Positions 58,034 through 64,000 of a stretch of 64,000 nucleotides of DNA are shown in pieces; within the stretch, counting starts at the first letter, position 1; each line of letters starts with the position of its first letter. The position numbers were made by a program, and so were the translations under genes. The notes beneath the pieces are model-generated. The model was not told the DNA's origin. It saw only the letters and a program-made list of their open reading frames with translations, and did no database searches. The DNA is from JAHHUH01 sp045123075 (lineage in GTDB: Bacteria > Bacillota > Negativicutes > Acidaminococcales > Acidaminococcaceae), in contig JBGVIJ010000009.1 of NCBI GenBank assembly GCA_045123075.1, forward strand, positions 1-64,000, in the 5' to 3' direction.

Positions 58034-61000
58034 ATGGCACGCTTTTTTATAGACCGTCCGGTCTTTGCGATCGTGCTGGCAATCCTGATTACGCTGCTTG
58101 GCGCTTTGGCTGGCTTCAGCTTACCTATCGCACAATATCCTGATATTACTAAGCCGCGTATTACAGTATCTACAAACTATGTAGGCGCTAGTGCTGATAC
58201 CGTAGAAGAATCTGTTGCTCAATCTATCGAGCAAAAAGTAAGTGGCGTTGAAAACATGTTGGATATGAGCTCCATTAGTACTTCTAGTGGTCAATACGAA
58301 CTTAACGTACAATTCAACTTGGACAAAAACGCTGACATCGCTTCTGTAGAAGTTCAAAACCGTGTATCCCAAGCAAGCAGCTCTCTGCCTAGCGAAGTTA
58401 TGGGTTACGGTGTAACTACTGCTAAAGAAGCAGCAGAAACAATTATGTTCTTTGGCTTGGTTTCTCCGAACAGTACTTATGACGGTATGTTCCTGAGAAC
58501 CTATGCTGACGCAAGCTTTATTGACGCAGTTAAACGTGTAAAAGGTGTATCTACCGTTAAAGAATACGCTCCGGAATATGCAATGCGTATTTGGGTTGAC
58601 CCTGAAAAAATGGCAACACTTGGTGTAACTGTCGACGATATTTCCACTGCAATTAAAACTCAAAACATTCAAGCAGCAGTAGGCTCCATCGGTGATAGAC
58701 CTACTGTAGCAGTACAAGAAAAAGCTTATTCCGCAAGTGCTCAAGGCCGTTTGAGAACTGTTGAAGAATTTGGCAATATTATTGTTCGCTCTGCAAATGG
58801 CGACAATCTTAAACTCAAAGACATTGCTACCATCAATGAAGGTCCGCGTAATGATATGGTAAGTACTACCGTAAATGGTGGTGAAGCTGCCGTATTTGCA
58901 ATCGCTTTGACTTCTGATGCTAACGCAATTGAAACTGTTGCTAATATTAAAAAAGCTTTGGCCGACGCTGAAACTCGTTTCCCTGATGACATGAAACTGC
59001 TTGTTATCATGGATAAAACTCAGTTCATCGTTGAATCCTTGGAAAAAGTAGCACATACCTTCTTCGAAGCGTTAGTGCTGGTAATTTTCGTAGTATTTAT
59101 TTTCTTGGGTAACTGGCGTGCAACTTTGATTCCGTTGTTGGCAGTTCCTGTATCCTTGATTGGTACCTTTGCTTCCTTCATACTCCTTGGCTTTACTATT
59201 AACACCTTGACCGCATTTGCTATGATTCTGGCGATCGGTCTGGTAGTAGACGATGCTATCGTAGTAGTAGAAGCAGTAGAATATCATATTCAAGAAAATG
59301 GCATGAACCCGAAAGAAGCAACTTATCGTGCAATGAGCGAAGTATCCGGTCCTGTAGTTGCGATTGCATTCGTACTGGCTGCGGTATTCGTTCCTACCGC
59401 GTTTACTGGCGGTATCGTAGGCGAATTGTACAAACAATTTGCGATTACCGTATCCGTATCCATGTTGCTTTCCGCAGTAGTTGCGTTGTCTTTGACTCCC
59501 GCTCTTTGTGCATTGCTTTTGAAAAAGCATGACCACAATGAAGAAATCAAAGGTCCTGTTGGCAAACTTATCCATAGCTTTAACGCATGGTTCGAAAGAA
59601 TGCTCGGCAAATACGTTAAAAATGTTGAGCTGTGCATCCGTAGAGCAAAACTTATGCTTTGTGGCTTGATTGTGTTGGTAATTTGCATTGGCGCTTTGGC
59701 TAAGATGACTCCGTCTTCCTTCGTTCCTAGTGAAGATCAAGGTATGTCCGTTATCGCTGTAAGCTTGCCTGAAAATGCTTCTTCTAACCGTACCATTCAA
59801 GTAATGGACCAATTGTCCGAAAAAATGTCTCAAATGCCTGGCGTACAAAACGTATTGCGTGTAGCAGGTGTAGATATTCTTTCCAGAGCAAATAAATCTA
59901 ACGCTGGTTTGATGCTTGTTGCTTTGAAAGACTTTAAAGATCGTGATGTTACCATTCAACAACTTATCCCGCAAATCTGGGGTTTGGGTGCGCAAGTTCC
60001 TGACGCTAACGTAATGGCGTTCCAACCTGCTCCGTTGCCTGGTGCTTCCGATACCGGTACTTTGGGTATGTACCTGATGAACCTTGGTGGTGAAGATGTT
60101 ATTACCATGGGTGAACGTGCAAATGCTTTCTTGGCAGCTGCTCGTCAACGTCCTGAAATTGGTATGATTTACACCACTTTGAATACCAGTACTCCTACCT
60201 TGCAATTTGAAGTAGACCGTGAGAAAGCAGAATCTCTCCACGTTCCTGTTGCAAGCGTATTCAGTACTTTGCAAGCTTTCTTGGGCGGTTATGAAGTTAA
60301 CGACATCAACAACTTCGGTCGTACTTGGAAAGTTATCATGCAAGCTGATGAAGAATATCGTACTAACGTAGATGATATGCGTTACTTCTATGTACGCAGC
60401 ACTGATGGTAACTTGATCCCGTTGAACACTTTGGTAAGCTCTAAAGAAAAACATACTTCTTTGGTTATGACTCGTTTCAATGGCGCTCGCGCGATTAAAA
60501 TTTCCGGTGACCCGGGTGCGGGTTACTCTACCGGTCAAGCGATGGCAGCTTTGGAAGAATGTGCAAAACAAACTTTGCCTTTGAGCTACACTCTTGAATG
60601 GGTAGACCAAAGCCGCGACGAAATCGAAGCAGGCGATAGCTCTGTAAAAATCTTCATCATCTCCTTGATTTTCGTATTCTTGTGCTTGGCTGCATTGTAC
60701 GAAAGCTGGACCATTCCTCTGGCAGTATTGCTCTCCGTACCTTGCGCAGTATTTGGTTGCTTCTTGTCCCAATTCTTGCGTGGTCAAAATAACGACGTTT
60801 ACATGCAAATCGGTTTGATTACTCTTATCGGTTTGGCAGCGAAGAACGCAATTCTGATTGTAGAATTTGCGAAGATGAATATGGAAAACGGTATGCCTGT
60901 AGTACAAGCTGCGGTTGAAGCTGCTAAAGTACGTTTGCGTCCGATTTTGATGACTTCCTTTGCGTTCATCTTAGGTTGCGTGCCTTTGGCAATTGCAACC

Positions 61001-61147
61001 GGTCCGGGCGCAGGTGGTCGTGTATCCATGGGTAACGCCGTAGTTGGTGGTATGACCATTGCTACCATGTTCGGTATCTTCTTGATTCCGGTACTCTTCG
61101 TTGTAGTAGAACGTTTCTTCAACAAAAAGAAACACGGTGAAGCGTAA
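58034..61147 (+). CDS. RND multidrug efflux transporter (AcrB/HAE1 family)
   Basis: 1037 residues, full length, 12 membrane segments with two large periplasmic loops. N-terminal FFIDRPVFAIVLAILITLLGALAG is typical of AcrB-type pumps. The proton-relay Asp pair is in GLVVDDAIVVVE (TM4), with the TM10 Lys region near LIGLAAKNAILIVEFA. It exports drugs, bile salts or other amphiphiles using the proton gradient. A GGAGGT ribosome site precedes the ATG. It forms an operon with the adaptor and ends at a large double hairpin. Confidence 0.95.
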   Translation: MARFFIDRPVFAIVLAILITLLGALAGFSLPIAQYPDITKPRITVSTNYVGASADTVEESVAQSIEQKVSGVENMLDMSSISTSSGQYELNVQFNLDKNADIASVEVQNRVSQASSSLPSEVMGYGVTTAKEAAETIMFFGLVSPNSTYDGMFLRTYADASFIDAVKRVKGVSTVKEYAPEYAMRIWVDPEKMATLGVTVDDISTAIKTQNIQAAVGSIGDRPTVAVQEKAYSASAQGRLRTVEEFGNIIVRSANGDNLKLKDIATINEGPRNDMVSTTVNGGEAAVFAIALTSDANAIETVANIKKALADAETRFPDDMKLLVIMDKTQFIVESLEKVAHTFFEALVLVIFVVFIFLGNWRATLIPLLAVPVSLIGTFASFILLGFTINTLTAFAMILAIGLVVDDAIVVVEAVEYHIQENGMNPKEATYRAMSEVSGPVVAIAFVLAAVFVPTAFTGGIVGELYKQFAITVSVSMLLSAVVALSLTPALCALLLKKHDHNEEIKGPVGKLIHSFNAWFERMLGKYVKNVELCIRRAKLMLCGLIVLVICIGALAKMTPSSFVPSEDQGMSVIAVSLPENASSNRTIQVMDQLSEKMSQMPGVQNVLRVAGVDILSRANKSNAGLMLVALKDFKDRDVTIQQLIPQIWGLGAQVPDANVMAFQPAPLPGASDTGTLGMYLMNLGGEDVITMGERANAFLAAARQRPEIGMIYTTLNTSTPTLQFEVDREKAESLHVPVASVFSTLQAFLGGYEVNDINNFGRTWKVIMQADEEYRTNVDDMRYFYVRSTDGNLIPLNTLVSSKEKHTSLVMTRFNGARAIKISGDPGAGYSTGQAMAALEECAKQTLPLSYTLEWVDQSRDEIEAGDSSVKIFIISLIFVFLCLAALYESWTIPLAVLLSVPCAVFGCFLSQFLRGQNNDVYMQIGLITLIGLAAKNAILIVEFAKMNMENGMPVVQAAVEAAKVRLRPILMTSFAFILGCVPLAIATGPGAGGRVSMGNAVVGGMTIATMFGIFLIPVLFVVVERFFNKKKHGEA

Positions 61148-61165
61148 GCTTTAACAACAAAATAA

Positions 61166-61236
61166 AAAAGCCCTGTACTTAGTTCCATTCTTCAAACGCC
61201 TTTTTTCGATGGAACTTTGGTACAGGGCTTTTAAAT
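61166..61236 (+). terminator. two-tier terminator of the RND operon
   Basis: Outer stem AAAAGCCCTGTAC (61166-61178) with GTACAGGGCTTTT (61220-61232), and inner stem AGTTCCAT (61181-61188) with ATGGAACT (61209-61216). Confidence 0.85.
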
Positions 61237-61300
61237 TTTAGGAAATGACACGAAAGATGTTGTATAATAAAAAGAACAAACTTCGTGTGAGGAACTATTT

Positions 61301-63028
61301 ATGCAAAACTTTACTTTATCTAAACAATTCTTTCGAGACGTATGGTACTTGACCAAAAGCTACTGGCAGTCCGAAGAAAAGAAAAAAGCTTTCTTCTTAC
61401 TGGCTTGTATCATAGGTTTAACTCTTGCCATTGTATATATGTTGGTGCTTTTAAACCGTTGGAACAATAGTTTTTACAGCGCACTGCAAAATTACCAAAC
61501 AGAAAAGATTTTTGACGAGCTTTTCCATTTTACTTATTTAGCTTTTACGTACATTGTTTTGGCAGTTTATTCCTACTATCTGCAACAAGTGCTAATTCTA
61601 AACTGGCGCCGTTGGTTAACAGAACGCTTTATTGAGATTTGGCTAAAGAACAAAACTTACTACAATCTGCAAATGTTTGGTAAGGATACAGATAACCCTG
61701 ACCAACGCATCAGTGAAGACGTACGACTTTTTGTAGAGATGACCTTGAGCTTTGCCATTGGTTTGTTAAAAGCAGTAACTACCTTGGCATCCTTTGTTGT
61801 AATTTTGTACGAGCTTTCCGGTTCGTTGAAGTTTACCCTTTTCGGACAAGAGTGGGAGATTAGTGGTTATCTTTTCTGGGCAGCTTTCTTCTATTCCATC
61901 TTGGGTACTTGCGTAACTCACCTTGTTGGTCGCAAACTGGTTAAGCTTAACTTCATCCAACAACGTTACGAAGCAGACTTCCGTTTTTCCATGATTCGTC
62001 TTCGTGAAAGCAGCGAAAGCGTTGCCTTCTATCGTGGTGAAGGTCAGGAAAGTAAAGTGTTCAAGGAACGTTTTACTTTGCTTTTAGATAATTTCTGGAA
62101 GATTGTTACTAAGCAAAAACAACTTGTATGGCTTACTTCCGGTTATTCCCAAATTGCAATCATCTTCCCCTTTGTGGCGGCGATGAACCGTTACTTGGCG
62201 AAAGAGTTTACTCTGGGTGGTTTGATGCAAGTTGCCAGCGCCTTTGGTCGTGTGCAAGATAGCTTGTCTTATTTTGTAGATACATATTCCAGCTTGGCTA
62301 CTTGGCAATCTGTAGTAATGCGTTTAACTTACTTTGGTAGACATATGCAAGAAGTTTCTGCTGAGGCGGAACGTTTCCATTTGGAACGCTTTGTAGCGGC
62401 GGAAGAGGTGCGTGCTGATAATATGCAAGTTAATCTGCCCGACGGTACGCCTTTGCTGCAAAATATTAACTTTACTCTCGAACCGGGTAGCAATGTTTTG
62501 ATTAAAGGTGTTAGTGGTAGTGGTAAGAGTACTTTGCTGCGTGCCATTGCCGGAATTTGGCCTTTTGTGGAAGGCAAGATTGTTTTGCCGGAACAAGAAA
62601 AGCTAATGTTTATTCCTCAAAAGCCTTACTTGCCTTTAGGTAGTTTGCGAGAAGCACTCCTTTATCCGGGCAACAAACCTGTAAGTGATGATGTGCTTGT
62701 CGCTCTTATGGAAGTTTGTCAAATTGGCTATCTTAAATATAAATTAGACATTGTTGCTGATTGGAGCCACGTGCTTTCCGTTGGGGAACAACAACGATTG
62801 GCCTTTGTGCGTGCTCATATTCAAGAACCTGTATGGTTATTCTTAGACGAAGCTACCAGCGCACTAGATGAAGAAACAGAAGCGAAGATGTACAACTTAA
62901 TTGGTGAACGCTTGGCAAACACTACCATCGTAAGTATTGGACATAGAAGCACTTTGAACAAATATCATCAATTGGTTTTAGAATTAGATAAGAATAATAA
63001 ATCTGTTACCTTAAAAACTTTAGAGTAA
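61301..63028 (+). CDS. SbmA/YddA-like ABC transporter, membrane and ATPase parts fused
   Basis: 575 residues. The N-terminal half has about six membrane segments in the ABC_membrane_2 (SbmA/BacA, YddA) pattern: NRWNNSFYSALQNYQTEKIFDEL, LILNWRRWLTERFIEIWL, NPDQRISEDVRLFV. The C-terminal half is an ABC ATPase with Walker A GVSGSGKST (near 403-411), a signature reading LSVGEQQRLAF, and Walker B WLFLDEATSALD. Similar proteins import peptides or act in fatty-acid or cobalamin transport (BacA, Rv1819c-like). With the B12-dependent operon nearby, B12 uptake is one possibility (inference). Single-gene unit. Confidence 0.87.
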   Translation: MQNFTLSKQFFRDVWYLTKSYWQSEEKKKAFFLLACIIGLTLAIVYMLVLLNRWNNSFYSALQNYQTEKIFDELFHFTYLAFTYIVLAVYSYYLQQVLILNWRRWLTERFIEIWLKNKTYYNLQMFGKDTDNPDQRISEDVRLFVEMTLSFAIGLLKAVTTLASFVVILYELSGSLKFTLFGQEWEISGYLFWAAFFYSILGTCVTHLVGRKLVKLNFIQQRYEADFRFSMIRLRESSESVAFYRGEGQESKVFKERFTLLLDNFWKIVTKQKQLVWLTSGYSQIAIIFPFVAAMNRYLAKEFTLGGLMQVASAFGRVQDSLSYFVDTYSSLATWQSVVMRLTYFGRHMQEVSAEAERFHLERFVAAEEVRADNMQVNLPDGTPLLQNINFTLEPGSNVLIKGVSGSGKSTLLRAIAGIWPFVEGKIVLPEQEKLMFIPQKPYLPLGSLREALLYPGNKPVSDDVLVALMEVCQIGYLKYKLDIVADWSHVLSVGEQQRLAFVRAHIQEPVWLFLDEATSALDEETEAKMYNLIGERLANTTIVSIGHRSTLNKYHQLVLELDKNNKSVTLKTLE

Positions 63029-63032
63029 ATAA

Positions 63033-63067
63033 AAAAGCAGAGCTCACTTTTCGTGAACTCTGCTTTT
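63033..63067. terminator. bidirectional terminator between the ABC and symporter genes
   Basis: AAAAGCAGAGCTCAC (63033-63047) pairs with GTGAACTCTGCTTTT (63053-63067), with one mismatch. Confidence 0.88.
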
Positions 63068-63085
63068 AATTTTATAATATGAAGT

Positions 63086-64000
63086 TTAAATGCCACCGTA
63101 AATCAGGCCAAGTACCATGATGATTACGGTCAGAGGAACGTACAGGTATTTAGCTACACTGTCAAACATATCGGAAAGTTTGCCGTGACCTTGTTCCAGT
63201 TCTGTGCGGATTTCGTCCCAGCCAAGAATGTAGTAAACGGAAATTGCACCGAGTACTGCACCAAGGGGAGTGATGATGATGGAAACGAAGTCCATCCACG
63301 CACCAACTTTAGGTTCAGCTTCGATGAATACGCCTACGCCCAAAGCTAAAGCACAGCTGACAATAACTGCAACTTTACGGCTAATGTTGAAGTTCTTTTC
63401 CCAGCTTTCAGCAACAGCTTCCATCATATTAATCAGAGAAGTGATGCCTGCAAAAAGAACTGCTACGAAGAAAATAATTGCGAAGAATTGCCCCATGGGC
63501 ATTTGTTGGAAAACTTTAGGAAGCGCCAAGAATACCAAACCGGGACCGCGACCTGCGCCAATGCCATAAGCGAATACTGCGGGCATGATTGCCAAACCGG
63601 AAACCATTGCAGCACAAGTATCAAAGAAGGCGGTGCGTAAGGAAGCTTGGGGAATATCTACATTTTTATCGAGGTAAGCGCCGTAAACAATCATGCCACT
63701 GCCGGTGATGGACAGGGAGAAGAAGGCTTGACCCATTGCCATGATCCAAGTGTTGATGTTCATCAGTTTGTCCCATTGAGGAATAAAGAGAAATTCGTAA
63801 CCAGCGCTTGCGCCGGGGAGGAAAGAAACCCAAACTGCCAAACCTACAAACAGCAAGAAGAAAACAGGCATCATTATTTTGTTGGCTTTTTCAATACCAC
63901 CGCCAATGCCCAAGAGAAGAATCAAACAGGTGGAACCGATTATAATGGTGTGCCAAACAACACTGCCAAATTCGCCAAGAGCTGCACCAAAGTAAGCACC
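63086..64000 (-). CDS. sodium:neurotransmitter (NSS) family symporter, 5' end missing
   Basis: The frame runs to the window edge, so only the C-terminal 304 residues are seen. It matches the bacterial NSS/SNF family (LeuT/MhsT/TnaT relatives): SLSITGSGMIVYGAYLDKNVDIPQASLRTAFFDTCAAMVSGLAIMPAVFAYG, then LFAGITSLINMMEAVAESW, the region with TM8 sodium-site residues. These carriers take up amino acids with sodium. The internal TTG at 63925 is not the true start, because coding sequence continues upstream. Substrate unknown; tryptophan, branched-chain amino acids or alanine are usual. Confidence 0.9.
   Translation of the reverse strand, partial: GAYFGAALGEFGSVVWHTIIIGSTCLILLLGIGGGIEKANKIMMPVFFLLFVGLAVWVSFLPGASAGYEFLFIPQWDKLMNINTWIMAMGQAFFSLSITGSGMIVYGAYLDKNVDIPQASLRTAFFDTCAAMVSGLAIMPAVFAYGIGAGRGPGLVFLALPKVFQQMPMGQFFAIIFFVAVLFAGITSLINMMEAVAESWEKNFNISRKVAVIVSCALALGVGVFIEAEPKVGAWMDFVSIIITPLGAVLGAISVYYILGWDEIRTELEQGHGKLSDMFDSVAKYLYVPLTVIIMVLGLIYGGI

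Noticed and set aside
59072..60907. 611-residue open frame on the minus strand opposite the RND pump gene
   Set aside because: The product is a low-complexity-looking mirror of the pump gene, with no ribosome site or recognisable domain; the plus-strand frame is a full-length AcrB-type protein.
1..64000. CRISPR arrays, prophage or complete insertion sequences
   Set aside because: No regularly spaced repeats, transposase, integrase or phage structural genes were found on either strand.

Overview
The window looks like one chromosomal stretch of a low-GC anaerobic bacterium with a two-membrane envelope, most likely one of the Negativicutes (inference). A succinate-using Phascolarctobacterium or Acidaminococcus relative fits well. 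The grounds are an anaerobic DcuC-type C4-dicarboxylate carrier, a B12-riboswitch-led methylmalonyl-CoA mutase operon (mutA-mutB-meaB), a one-chain pyruvate:ferredoxin oxidoreductase, a PerR-type regulator, Firmicutes-style ribosome-binding sites and terminators, and envelope genes expected of a diderm (AsmA/TamB-like protein, RND pump, SbmA/YddA-like exporter). Five perfect 16-bp parS sites lie between 12.9 and 47.4 kb, so the window is probably close to the replication origin.

Layout. 1-2 kb: accessory DNA, with the 3' part of a GmrSD-like DUF1524/DUF4268 protein and a RelB/YafQ-type toxin-antitoxin pair. 2-8.3 kb: a DhaK-like protein, then three tandem TrpX-like lipoproteins, each with its own near-identical promoter, feeding one permease and one ATPase. 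8.3-13.5 kb: patatin-like lipase, M19 dipeptidase, DcuC, a short DtxR/MntR regulator and an FkbM methyltransferase. 13.7-18.8 kb: a ferric/AfuA-type ABC transporter with a binding protein on each side. 19-25.6 kb: LeuA behind a possible attenuator, an AsmA-like protein, a Ca2+-type P-ATPase and tRNA-Gly. 25.7-33.4 kb: a PepSY protein, an orphan protein, an NADP-type secondary alcohol dehydrogenase, a HAD phosphatase, an M24 peptidase, Tex and PerR. 33.4-38.2 kb: a candidate small RNA, PFOR and two universal stress proteins. 38.3-45.7 kb: a small membrane protein, a DUF190 protein, LarE, a FlK-like thioesterase, a polar amino-acid ABC system, a cupin, alanine racemase and asparaginase. 45.8-48.4 kb: an SsuABC/TauABC-like importer. 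48.4-55.3 kb: the B12 riboswitch and mutase operon, lying between two 74-bp direct repeats. 55.4-64 kb: a secreted protein, an RND efflux pair, an SbmA/YddA-like ABC protein and a partial NSS-family symporter.

How the genes fit together. DcuC could bring in succinate, and MutAB with MeaB rearranges succinyl-CoA and methylmalonyl-CoA on the route to propionate. PFOR joins pyruvate to ferredoxin and acetyl-CoA. These are central steps for a succinate or amino-acid fermenter. Many solute importers (TrpX-like, ferric, Gln/His-type, Ssu/Tau-type, NSS) suggest a scavenger living in the gut.

The less ordinary items are the parS cluster (one site inside a gene, one forming the core of a terminator), the 74-bp repeats around the mutase locus, a structured dispersed repeat present twice, the roughly 650-nt mutase leader with two terminators, and a small RNA candidate between perR and PFOR. 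All function calls come from reading the sequence and from family knowledge; no database search was run.
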